In this document: positions 37,001 to 48,442 of the stretch, piece by piece | How positions within the stretch are numbered: the stretch's first letter is position 1 | Layout of the letters: the number at the start of each line of letters is the position of its first letter | DNA from: Haematobia irritans | Lineage: Eukaryota > Arthropoda > Insecta > Diptera > Muscidae | NCBI RefSeq assembly: GCF_050003625.1 | Contig: NC_134398.1 | Span: forward strand, 25,637,211 to 25,701,210 | Length of the DNA: 64,000 nt | Direction: 5' to 3' | The notes under the pieces: generated by a model | Told to the model about the DNA's origin: nothing | The model's database searches: none | The model's input: only the letters and a program-made list of their open reading frames with translations | Made by a program: the position numbers and the translations under genes

Positions 37001-38225
37001 AAATTTTCTATAGAAATAACATTTTGACAAAATTTTCTATAGAAACAAAATTTTGACAAAATTTTCTATAGAAACAAAATTTTGACAAAATTTTCTATAG
37101 AAATAAAATTTTGAAAAAATTTTTTATGGAAATAAAATGTTGGCAAAATTTTCTGTGGAAATAAAATGTTGGAAAAATTTCCAAAGAAATAAAACTTTGG
37201 CAAAATTTTCTATGAAATAAAATGTTGACAAAATTTTCTATAGAAATAAAATTTTGACAAAATTTTCTAGGGAAATAAAATTTTGACAAAATTTTCTATA
37301 GAAATACAACTTTGGCAAAATTTTCTATTAAAATAAAATTATGACAAAATTTTCAATACAAATAAAATTTTGACAAAATTGTCTAGGGAAATAAAATTTT
37401 GACAAAATTTTCTAGGGAAATAAAATTTTGACAAAATGTTTTTTAGAAATAAAATTTTGACAAAATGTTCTAGAGAAATAAAAGTTTGGCAAAACTTTGA
37501 CAAAATTTTCTGGGGAATTAACATTTTTACACAGTTTTCTAGAGAAATAAAATTTTCTGTAAAAATAAAATTTTGACAAAATTTTGTAGGGAAATAAAAT
37601 GTTTACAAACTTTTCTAGGGAAATAAAATTTTGACCAAATTTTCTACAGAAATAAAACTTTGGCAAATTTTTCTATAGAGATAAAATTTTGACAAAATTT
37701 TCAATAGAAATAAAATTGTGACCAAATTTTCTAGGGAAATAAAATTTTGACAAAACTTTCTAGGGAAATACAATTTTAACAAAATTTTCTACAGAAATAA
37801 AGTTTTGACAAAATTTTCTATAGAGATAAAGCGTTGGCAAATTTTTCTATAGAGATAAAATTTTGACAAGCAGGGATCGAAGCAGGGACCGAACCCACGA
37901 CCCTTGGCATGCAAAGCGGACAATAATATATTATTAATATTAAATAAAGTTTGGTTAATCGGCTCGTGGTCGCCGCAAGCTATGCTATATAATTATAACC
38001 TATATGTATAATATAATATAATTATAACCTATATATATAATTTTGGCAAAATTTTCTTGGTAAATAAAATTTTAACAAAATTTCCAAAAGAAATACAACT
38101 GTGACAAAACCTTCTATAAAAATAAAATTTTGACAGACTTGTCTATAGAAATAAAATGTTGACAAAATTTTCTAGAGAAATAAAATTTTGAAAAAATTTT
38201 CTAGAGAAATCAAAGTTTGACTAGA
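34085..38225 (-). repeat. 29-bp satellite array, 4.1 kb, with higher-order repeats
   Basis: About 140 units, the largest array in the window. Recurrent variant strings mark higher-order copies: GGGAATTAACATTTTTACAC (near 35005, 36335, 36474, 37514; a variant near 35540) and CTACAGAAATAAAACTTTGG. The run 35270-35380 comprises nearly identical consensus units. An island at 37866-38035 is not unit sequence. Confidence 0.92.
37866..38035. repeat. tRNA-like SINE scrap and TATAATTATAACC repeats within the array
   Basis: GGACCGAACCCACGACCCTT and GCATGCAAAGCGGAC resemble the SINE1 tRNA head on the minus strand. A duplicated TATAATTATAACCTATAT motif follows (37998-38040). Confidence 0.5.
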
Positions 38226-38608
38226 TTTTTATTAAAAACTTAAAAATTATAATAATCACATTTGGTAGATTTTTGGTAAAATTTTCTTCAAATTTTGGAT
38301 ATGTCTCGGATTTAAGAAGGAAGTCAGTATTCATTGATAAGAAACAAGTTAGCACCTGTGGCATCACAATGAACTGAATGTCTCACTTAGACTATTCAAT
38401 CCAATATCAAGTTGCCACTATACCCAAGCTTATCTATCCTGCACCTAGGACTTTTGATTTTTGTTGAAAGAATGTTTATTTGGACTCATCGCTTTTAATG
38501 CACAGACCACCGCTTAATTATAACCAAACTCAGTGATGTCATTTTGTTTTTTATTCTTTTTTTTTCGTAAAATCGAACGTAAATTTTGATCATGTGCTCG
38601 ATAGTTGG
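38226..38608. other. Array flank, no gene
   Basis: Starts with the GGTAGATTTTTGGTAAAATT boundary motif also found near 3655 and 25880. A decayed SINE1 tail-like string lies at 38350-38410. Confidence 0.45.
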
Positions 38609-38610
38609 TA

Positions 38611-39756
38611 CACGCAGAGAAGAAACATGATTGTCACAATCATATTCGAAGAGCAAAATAATATGATAACAGCAATTTTTGCGGCGACCATGTAACATTT
38701 TAACCTGCAACCATGTTGGCTCAGTGAACATGGTTCTAAGAAAAATACAATTGTCCTCATCTAAAATGTTATTATATTGATAAAAAGAATTTTGTTTCCA
38801 TTAAAAGACAATGGTCACGATCTAAAATGTTATGTTATTCGTCAAAAATGTTTTTCTTCTAGTTAAAAGAACATGGTCACAACCTAAAATGTTTTGATTT
38901 TTATGAAAAACCTTTTTTCGTCGTCGAAAAAAGGACGCCACTTGAGAAAAGAAAACACAAAATCAACTTTATTTATTTGTTTATATTTATTTATAAACTA
39001 ATTCATTGTTTATTTGTATTTATAATGTCGTGCAAGCAAACATCACATATTTTTACACACTCTAGTTTGGTTCAATTTCAACAATAAGTAATCATTCCAT
39101 ATTTACTTCGTGCCCATCAAATGTACAAACACAGACATCATATAACTGCAAATAAAAATAAATTATGCCATATGTCAAAATGCAGAACAAAAACCAGGTA
39201 CATTTTTTTTCAATTACACTTTCCTTTTTTGTATTCACATAAAACCACGTGCCATTTCTGAATAAATAAATTAACACAAAACACAATAATTCCGTATTCT
39301 CCGTCCATTCCAAGAAACAATCAACACACGACTGACGCGCAAAATGAAAATCGTGTGTACCTGCTCAATGTTTTTATAAAATTCTTGTCGCTGCAAAAAA
39401 ATTAAATGGTCACGAAAACTATGTACATGGTCTTTATGGCCATGTAATGGTTGTAGACATGTCTATACGTAAACTATAAAAATACTTTTTTCTCTGCAAA
39501 AAAGTAAAAAAAAATTGAATGGTCAGGTACATAATTTTCCTGACCATATAATGGTCTCAAATTTTATCATTTAAATAATAGAACATGTTTGCGGCATTTG
39601 AGAACCATTTAAATGCTTATTGCCAACATATATTTTTCTCCTCTCGAAAATTATTTTTACAAAGACAAAATACATGGTTTTCGCGACAATTACGTACTCT
39701 ATATAAGCATTAAATGGATGCGGCAACCATGTCCAAACATGTTTTTTCTGTGCGTG
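38611..39756. mobile_element. MITE family 2, 1146 bp, with 19-bp TIRs and TA duplication
   Basis: Left end CACGCAGAGAAGAAACATG; the right end reads inverted CACGCACAGAAAAAACATG (17 of 19). Both are flanked by TA (38609-38610, 39757-39758), a Tc1/mariner-type signature. The interior repeats ACATGGTCAC, ACCATGTA and CTAAAATGTT in both orientations and has no transposase ORF. Confidence 0.85.
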
Positions 39757-39999
39757 TATACTCAACGTTAATAGTTTGGACGTTTGTTAAATTGGATTTT
39801 CGCTAATAGGTTAATAATAATAATAATTAATAGGTTAATAATAATAATTAATAGGTTATTCGTTAAACAGAGCTTCGTCTGCCGTGGTGAAATTCTATCC
39901 CTCTGTTCAAATCGATTCATAATCAAATACAGCTCAGTAATAAATTTATCCTCAGATTTCAATACTACACGCATGTGGAATATGGAGAGATTATTAAAC

Positions 40000-40260
40000 A
40001 CATCACCATAGAATGGAGATGGGTACATAATAATAATCGAATAATCGAAATATCAATTTCCGACTAATTATAACCGACAAATTATCACCATGTCGGTCTG
40101 TCTGTCTATCTGTTGTAATTACACTAAATACAGCACTCAATAATGAAGCAATTGTCCTGAAATTTGACCCGGATTTGTTTCTTGTCTGCAAGCAGGTCAA
40201 GTTCGAAGATGTGCTATATATTTCCATGTTTCGATTTTGGGTCTTTAGCATTGAGAAACC
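40000..40260 (+). repeat. Family D end fragment
   Basis: CACCATAGAATGGAGATGGG, CGGTCTGTCTGTCTATCTGTTG and GCAGGTCAAGTTCGAAGATG match the block at 63700-63960 in the same orientation. No monomers follow. Confidence 0.65.
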
Positions 40261-40308
40261 GCAATTTTAATTCGATTTGCCTGAAATTGGACATCAACAC
40301 TAATAGAA

Positions 40309-41970
40309 AACATGTATATACGGCCATAAGTTCGGCCAGGCCGAATTTTATGTACCATGGATTGCATAGAAACTGGTACTAAAGACTGTCATCCACAATC
40401 GAATTACTTGTGTTGAGGTAACACTTGCCGATGGCAAGGTATCTTAAAACTTCTTAGCAATGTATTTCAATTGTAAGTTAGTCCATACGGGGTATATATT
40501 ACACAAAAAAAGGCCGATTAAATACGTATAAAATTCAGTTTCACAAAATTTTCTACAGAAATAAAATCTTGAAAAAATTTTGTGTTTTAATAAATTTATT
40601 TATTTATTTACAATCATAATGAATTATGAAAATAAACAGGTAATATAGGTGCTAACAAGATAGGTTTTCGACCTGGTGTTTTAATAAAGTTTTGACAAAA
40701 TTTTCTATAGAAATAAAATTTTGACAAAATTTTGTATACCAATAAAATTTTGACAAAATTTTCTATACCAATAAAATTTTGACAAAATTTTTTATAGAAA
40801 TAAAATTTTGACAAAATTTCTTATGAAATAAAATTTTTTCTATAGAAATTAAACCTTGACAAAATTTTGTATAGTAATAAAATTTTGACAAAATTTTCTA
40901 TAGAAACTAAATTTGGTAATTTTGTATTTTTTGGGATCGACTATATATAACTATAGACCGATATGGACCAAGTTTGGAATGATTGTTAGCGGTCATATAC
41001 TAGCGCAATGTACCAAATTTAACGACGTACCAAATTTCAACCGGATCGGGTGAATTTTGCTCTTCCAAGGGGCTCCGCAAGCCAAATCTGGGGATCGGTT
41101 TATATGGGGGCTATATATAATTATGGACCGATGTGGACCAATTTTTGCATGATTGTTAGAGACCATATACTAACGCCATGTACCAAATTTCAGCCGGATG
41201 GGATGAAATTTTCTTCTCTTAGAGGCTCCGCAAGCCAGATCGGTAGTTCGGTTTATATGGGGGCTACATATAATTATGAACCGATGTGGACCAATTTTTG
41301 CATAGTTGTTATAAACCATATACTTACGCCGTGTACTAAATTTCAGCCGAATCGGATGAAATTTGCTTCTCTTAGAGGCTCCGCAAACTAAATCTGGGGA
41401 TCGGTTTATATGGGGGCTATATGTAATAATTAACCGATATGGACCAATTGGTGCATGGTTATTAGAGAGCATATACTTAAACCATGTACCAAATTTCAAC
41501 CGTATCGGATGAAATTTGCTTCTCTTAGAGGCTCAGCAAGCCAAAGCTGGGGATCGGTTTATATGGGGGCTATATATAATTATGGACCGATGTGGACCAA
41601 TTTTTGTATGATTGTTAGAGACCATATACTAACACCATGTACCAAATTTCAACCGGATCGGATGAATTTGGCTCCTCCAAAAGGCTCCGCAAGCCAAATA
41701 TGAGTGGTCCGATATGGCCCATTTACAATACCATCCGACCTACATCAATAACAACTACTTGTGCCAAGTTTCAAGTCGATAGCTTGTTTCGTTCGGAAGT
41801 TAGCGTGATTTCAACAGACGGACGGACTGACGGACATGCTTAGATCGATTCAGAATTTCACCACGACCCAGAATATATATACTTTATGGGGTCTTAGAGC
41901 AATATTTCGATGTGTTACAAACGGAATGACAAAGTTAATATACCTCCCATCCTATGGTGAAGGGTATAAA
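40309..41970 (-). mobile_element. Family A minisatellite element, copy 4
   Basis: Starts ATGTATATACGGCCATAAGT with the TTCGGCC-A-GGCCGAA hairpin. A 29-bp array (40535-40915) is in the usual place, followed by monomers of 153 bp carrying unbroken 51-codon repeats, and the end CATCCTATGGTGAAGGGTAT. The array is interrupted by a small retroposon. Confidence 0.78.
40595..40675 (-). mobile_element. TAAA-tailed retroposon, 81-bp copy
   Basis: Flanked by a 13-bp perfect duplication GTGTTTTAATAAA (40582-40594, 40676-40688). On the minus strand it starts CAGGTCGAAAACCTATCTTG and ends in (TAAA)n. Confidence 0.85.
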
Positions 41971-41974
41971 AATA

Positions 41975-42399
41975 ACGTTCCAAAATCGTGAACGGATGGT
42001 AACAAAATGAAACGGAAGCGTTTACGAAAAATCAAAATAGAATATTCACTATTCCGTCAACGAGCGATCACGATTTCATGAACGGCTTTAGTTTTTCTTT
42101 GGCCATGAAAAGTCTCAAAACTATTCGTTAGACGTTCTTATGGCAACTCCGTCGGTGGTGCAATGTGCTATGGCGACTGTTAACGCGTACGGAGCAGACA
42201 ATCCAATTTCGAGTCACGCTAGCGGAATTTTTATTATTTTTGTAGTTGGCAATGCGTAACTATTACGTTTTAAGATCATTTGATCGTTGTCCGATTGACA
42301 CCGCCTGTTCTCCGTTTGACACCACATGTATGTTGATTCACTTTCATGAACGAATCGTTGTGAAACGAACACTCCGTTCATGATTTTTTGTTACAACAT
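41975..42399. mobile_element. 425-bp candidate hAT-type MITE
   Basis: TAAAAATA flanks both sides (41967-41974, 42400-42407), an 8-bp duplication. The ends are imperfect inverted repeats sharing AAATCRTGAACGGA, and the words TCATGAACG/CGTTCATGA recur inside. A string at 42155-42225 has tRNA-like spacing (GGTGCAATGTGC, TTTCGAGTCACG). AT-richness of the duplication limits confidence. Confidence 0.5.
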
Positions 42400-42407
42400 T
42401 AAAAATA

Positions 42408-42880
42408 AACTTTACACACTGTTACAATAATTTCACAATATAATTAACATCTAAATAAATTTGTAGTGTTTGTTTTATTTTAATATTTTAAAATTACCAA
42501 AAAACAAACACGTTTGCCGTTTTACACGCAATGCAATTATTGTCTGGATTCCTAAACTAAACTTTTTTTTCGCTATTGCCTTTTGTCGCCTATAAAATGG
42601 TGATATGGTATTTTCTGGATTGACATATTAAATGGTGTTAACATATTGATAAAAAAATAACCTAAACCAGATGTTTTTAATACAATCTATTTATTTTGTT
42701 GGTATTCGTTTCAATTTGTTTGATATTATTTATGTGAGAAGAGATCTATGTTAACGTTAAATGAAATTAGGGGTATTCAAGCGGGGCGAAATCTATAAGG
42801 TTTTACACAAAAAAAAAAACATTTTTTTGATTTCCCTTAAAGATTTTGATATTGATTTCATATTAAATATTCAAAAAATT
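42408..42880. other. AT-rich sequence, nothing recognised
   Basis: No repeat family or ORF identified. Confidence 0.4.
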
Positions 42881-43385
42881 TCATATTAAATATTCACAAA
42901 AAATTTCGCGTAAATCGGAGTAAAACTATGGCATCTTTGGTAATATGAATGTAAATCGGGAGAAAGGTATATATGGAAGCTATATCTAAATCTAAACCGA
43001 TTTCAACCAAATTAATTTGAAATAATTCTACTCCCTCTTAAATCAGTGAGAAACTCTTCCCTCGGGGTTCATAGAAGTGCATATCGGGCGAAAGATATAT
43101 ATGAGAGATATATGTAGATCTGAACCGATTTTTTTCAAAATCAATAGGGTTCTATTCTGATCCAAAACACATACTTGTGCCAAATTTCAAAGTTCCATTG
43201 GAGTAAAACTGCGACCTACACTTTGGCTACAAAAGTGTGTTCACAGACAGACGGACATGGCTATATCGACTCAGGAGCCGGCTCTGAGCCTTATTGTGAA
43301 AGACACCATGTTCTTATCTCGTCTCCTTCTGGGTGTTGCAAGCATATGCACTAACTTATAATAACATACCATAGACCAAGAAAGA
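42880..43385 (+). repeat. Decayed family B fragment
   Basis: GGAAGCTATATCTAAATC, CATATCGGGCGAAAGATATA and CTCCTTCTGGGTGTTGCAAG match family B monomers and right end, with many substitutions. The terminal CAGGGTATA box is gone. Confidence 0.65.
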
Positions 43386-43489
43386 TAGATAGACGTCTCA
43401 AGTCCTTTCACAGCGCTGTAGTTTGTCTGCACTCCGTAGATGACACTTTTTCGTCTGTAAATGAGTGACGTTTTATAACCTAAACCACA

Positions 43490-43615
43490 TAGTGGTCAGG
43501 GTATAATAACTTTGTGTCTACCAGAAATATTAATTTTAGGACTCATAAAATATATACCGATCGACTCAGAATCACCTCCTGAGTCACCTAAGTCGACAGA
43601 TTTGCCTTTATTTCT
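43490..43615 (+). repeat. Family C fragment
   Basis: CAGGGTATAATAACTTTG and TATATACCGATCGACTCAGA match 14275-14385. Confidence 0.6.
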
Positions 43616-44294
43616 TTATTAAATATTATTTATTGTGACTTAACCTTAAATATTTGTTTTGTTTTCATAAACATGCGTTTAGGTTAAGCTCTATAAATGT
43701 TGGCCGTGTTTTGACTTTCAGAGAGTGGACGATTTCGAGTTTATTTTATTAATTTCACGTTGGGATTTGTTGCGATTTTTGAGTTATGTCGTTGTTTCGT
43801 AGGCGACCTTCGTTTAACATTTAGTTTGGTCGAAAATGAGCCTTAAAGTTGATCAACCAACAACGGGGGGATTTGGAAAAACCGATGATCGCAATACAGC
43901 CCGTAGAGCCTTTTCTGTCCATGCCATATTTTCGAAAGTAGTTGATGTTGATGTTGAGCTTACATATTCCCTTAATATTCTACTCAATACTATTTGATGC
44001 CAAATCCCATTGAATACCCAGAAATTTCAAATTTTTTGCCACAACACCACTAAAATGATATTTTCAAATACCCTTTGGCTTCCCATGACGGCGACAAAGT
44101 ATTGTTGATTCATTCAAGAGAAATTGTAGAAAATACCTTATTTCCAGATAGTGTTGCCAGTATTGCGGATTTCCCCCCCCAAATTGGGGATATTTTCTCT
44201 TGAATGGAGACGAAATTTGTGAGTTGGGGATTTGGTGGGGAATTTCCATAAATTTTGGGATGTTTCTGGGTTTTTCGAGATATCGATTTTTTTA
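43616..44294. other. No gene recognised
   Basis: Unique-looking sequence with short ORFs only. Confidence 0.4.
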
Positions 44295-47200
44295 ACAAAA
44301 TTCTATTTTTATAGATAATTTTGCCAAAATTTTATTTCTATAGAAAATTTTGTCAAAATTTTAGTTCTATAGAAAATTTTGTCACAATTTTTTTTCTGTA
44401 AACTATTTTGTCAAAATTTTATTTCTATAGAAAATTTTGTCAAATTTTTATTTCTATAGAAAATTTTGTCAAAAATTTATTTCTATAGAATATCTTGGCA
44501 AAATTTTATTTATATAGAAAATTTTGCCACATTTTTAATTCTATAGAAATAAAATGTTGTTAACATTTTGTTAAAATTTATTCCTGTAGATAATTTTATC
44601 AAAATTTTATTCCTATAGAAAGTTTTGTCAAAATTTTATTTCTAGCGAAATTTTTTTCAAAATTTCATTTCTCTTGAAAATTTGGTCAACATTTTATTTC
44701 CATAGAGAATTTTGTCAAAATTTTATTTCTATAGAAAATATCGTCAAAATTTTAATTCTATGGAAGATTTTTTCAAAGTTTTTTTCTATTGAGAAATTTG
44801 CCAAAAATTTTATTTCTATAGAAAATTTTGCCAAAATTTTATTTCCATAGAAAATTTTGTCAAAATTTTATTTCCATAGAAAATTTTGTCAAAATTTTAT
44901 TTTTATAGAATATTTTGTCAAAATTTTATTTCAAGCGAAAATTTTGTCAAAATTTTATTTCTATAGAAAATTTTGTCAAAAATTTATTTCTATAGAATAT
45001 TTTGTCAAAGTTTTATTTCTAGCGAACATTTTGTCAAAATTTCATTTGTCAATATTTTATTTCTATTGAAATTTTGTCAATATTTTATTTCTAAAGAAAT
45101 TTTGTTAAAATTTTATTTTTATAGAATATTTTGTCAACATTTTATTTCAAGCGAAAATTTTGTCAAAATTTTATTTCTATAAAAAATTTTGTCAAAAATT
45201 TATTTCTATAGAAAAATTTGTCAAAGTTTTATTTCTAGCGAACATTTTGTCAAAATTTGATTTCTATAGAAAATGTTGTCAACATTTTATTTCTATTGAA
45301 ATTTTGTCAATATTTTATTTCTAAAGAAATTTTGATAAAATTATATTTCTAAAGAAAATTTTGTCAAAATTTTAATTCTATGGAAGATTTTTTCAAAGTT
45401 TTTTTTCTATTGAGAAATTTGCCAAAAATTTTATTTCTATAGACAATTTTGTCAAAATTTTATTTCTATAAAAATTTTCGTCAAAATTTTATTTCTATAC
45501 AAAATTTTTTAAAATTTTATTTGTATAGAAATTTCTGTCAAATTATTTCTATAAAAAAATTTGTCAAGATTATATTTCTATAGAAAATGTTGTTAAGATT
45601 TTATTTCTATACAAAATATTGTCAAAATTTTATTTCTATAGAAAATTTTGTCACAATTTTATTTCTATAAAAATGTTTGTCAAAATTTTATTTCTATAGA
45701 AATTTTTTCAACATTTTATTTCTATAGAAAATTTTGTTAAGATTTTATTTCTATAGAAAATATTGTCAAAATTTTATTTCTATAGAAAATGTTGCCAAAA
45801 TTTTATTTCTATAGAAAATTTTCTCACAATTTTTTTTCTGTAAACTATTTTGTCAAAATTTTATTTCTATAGAAAATTTTGTCAAAATTTTATTTCTATA
45901 GAAAATTTTATCAAAATTTTATTTATATAGAAAATTTTGTCAAAATTTTATTTCTAGCGAAAATTTTGTCAAAATTTTATTTCTAGCGAAAATTTTGTCA
46001 AAATTTTATTTCTAGCGAAAATTTTGTCAAAATTTTATTTCTATAAAGTTTTATTTCTCTAAATTTTGTCAAATTATTTCTATAAACAAATTTGTTAAGA
46101 TTTTATTTCTATAGAAAATTTTGTTAAGATTTTGTTTCTATTGTCAAAACTTTATTTCTATAGAAAATGTTGCCAAAATTTTATTTCTATAGAAACTTTT
46201 GTCAACATTTTATTACTATAGAAAATTTTGTCAAAATTTTATTTCTATAGAAAATTTTGTCAAAAATTTATTTCTATAGAATAATTTGTCAAAATTTTAT
46301 TTCTAGCGAACATTTTGTCAAAATTTTATTTCTATAGAAAATTTTGTCCACATTTTATTTCTATAGAAGATGTTGTCAAAATTTTATTTCTATAGAAAAT
46401 TTTGTCACAATTTTTTTTCTGTAAACTATTTTGTCAAAATTTTACTTCTATAGAAAATTTTGTCACAATTTTATTCCCATAGAAAATTTGGTTAAGATTT
46501 TATTTCTATAGAAAATTTTGTCAAAATTGTATTTCTGTAGATAATTTTATCAAAATTTTATTTCTGTAGAAAATTTTGTCAAATTTTTTCTATAAAAAAA
46601 ATTTGTTAAGATTTTATTTCTATAGAAAATTTTGTTAAGATTTTATTTCTACAGAAAATTTTTTCAAAATTTTATTTCTGTAGAAAATTTTGTCAACATT
46701 TTATTTCTATAGAAATTTTATCAAGATTTTATTTCTCTAGAAAATTTTGTTAACATTTTATTTCTATAGAAAATTTTGTTAAAATTTTATTTCTATAGAG
46801 AATGATTCTGCTACAAGAGGTTCTAGATATACGAATATGTGTGTGTTTCAGAAGTATATATGGAGTTACAAATACAGTATTGGGATTATGCGAAAATTTT
46901 TAAACTGAATCAAAATTCGATTAAATTAGATATATTCAAAATAAATAAAGGAAATCGCAAACGTGGGTTAAAAATGTATAAATTGCAAAATCTTTTTAAT
47001 TTAAACTTTTCTTGTTGTTAAGATTTTTTTTGTGTTGTTAAGATTTTATTTCTATACAAAATATTGTCAAAATTTTATTTCTATAGAAAATTTTGTCACA
47101 ATTTTATTTCTATAAAAATGTTTGTCAAAATTTTATTTCTATAGAAATTTTTTCAACATTTTATTTCTATAGAAAATTTTGTTAAGATTTTAGTTCTATA

Positions 47201-48230
47201 GAAAATATTGTCAAAATTTTATTTCTATAGAAAATGTTGCCAAAATTTTATTTCTATAGAAAATTTTGTCACAATTTTTTTTCTGTAAACTATTTTGTCA
47301 AAATTTTATTTCTATAGAAAATTTTGTCAAAATTTTATTTATATAGAAAATTTTGTCAAAATTTTATTTCTAGCGAAAATTTTGTCAAAATTTTATTTCT
47401 AGCGAAAATTTTGTAAAAATTTTATTTCTAGCGAAAATTTTGTCAAAATTTTATTTCTATAAAGTTTTATTTCTCTAAATTTTGTCAAATTATTTCTATA
47501 AACAAATTTGTTAAGATTTTATTTCTATAGAAAATTTTGTTAAGATTTTGTTTCTATAGAATATATTGTCAAAATTTTATTTCTATAGAAAATGTTGCCA
47601 AAATTTTATTTCTATAGAAAATTTTGTCAAAATTTTATTACTATAGAAAATTTTGTCAAAATTTTATTTCTATAGAAAATTTTGTCAAAAATTTATTTCT
47701 ATAGAATAATTTGTCAAAATTTTATTTCTAGCGAACATTTTGTCAAAATTTTATTTCTATAGAAAATTTTGTCCACATTTTATTTCTATAGAAAATGTTG
47801 TCAAAATTTTATTTCTATAGAAAATTTTGTCACAATTTTTTTTCTGTAAACTATTTTGTCAAAATTTTACTTCTATCGAAAATTTTGTCACAATTTTATT
47901 CCCATAGAAAATTTGGTTAAGATTTTATTTCTATAGAAAAATTTGTCAAAATTGTATTTCTGTAGATAATTTTATCAAAATTTTATTTCTGTAGAAAATT
48001 TTGTCAATTTTTTTCTATAAAAAAAAATTTGTTAAGATTTTATTTCTATAGAAAATTTTGTTAAGATTTTATTTCTACAGAAATTTTTTTCAAAATTTTA
48101 TTTCTGTAGAAAATTTTGTCAACATTTTATTTCTATAGAAATTTTATCAAGATTTTATTTCTCTAGAAAATTTTGTTAACATTTTATTTCTATAGAAAAT
48201 TTTGTTAAAATTTTATTTCTATAGAGAATG
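44295..48230 (+). repeat. 29-bp satellite array, 3.9 kb, with variant units and segmental duplication
   Basis: Orientation opposite to most other arrays and equal to that in family A plus copies. Variant units TATTTCTAGCGAAAATTTTG cluster near 45950-46020 and 47370-47440. A non-unit block occurs twice (46803-47015, 48229-48440). Confidence 0.92.
45592..47016 (+). repeat. Segmental tandem duplication, unit 1
   Basis: Starts GTTAAGATTTTATTTCTATA and ends after the block GATTCTGCTACAAGAGG ... CTTTTTAATTTAAACTTTTC. Offset to unit 2 is 1445 at the left and 1426 at the right, explained by a lost 29-bp unit and a gained 10 bases. Confidence 0.9.
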
Positions 48231-48442
48231 ATTCTGCTACAAGAGGTTCTAGATATACGAGTATGTGTGTGTTTCAGAAGTATATATGGAGTTACAAATA
48301 CAGTATTGGGATTATGCGAAATTTTTTAAACTGAATCAAAATTCGATTAAATTAGATATATTCAAAATAAATAAAGGAAATCGCAAACGTGGGTTAAAAA
48401 TGTATAAATTGCAAAATCTTTTTAATTTAAACTTTTCTCACT
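47037..48442 (+). repeat. Segmental tandem duplication, unit 2
   Basis: Near-identical copy of unit 1, including the non-satellite block with its 60-codon ORF (48265-48447), which I do not call a gene. Confidence 0.9.

Noticed and set aside
37095..37666. Long ORFs encoding Phe/Tyr/Lys-rich repeat peptides in 29-bp arrays
   Set aside because: They arise because the AT-rich 29-bp unit lacks stops on one strand. There are no conserved starts, domains or splice context, and the same peptides appear at every array.
34085..38225. CRISPR-like regular repeats
   Set aside because: Units are directly adjacent with no unique spacers, the DNA is AT-rich eukaryotic satellite, and there are no cas genes.
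46839..47021. 60-codon ORF duplicated at 48265-48447 as a gene pair
   Set aside because: The pair is explained by segmental duplication of the block, and the reading frame shows no family resemblance.
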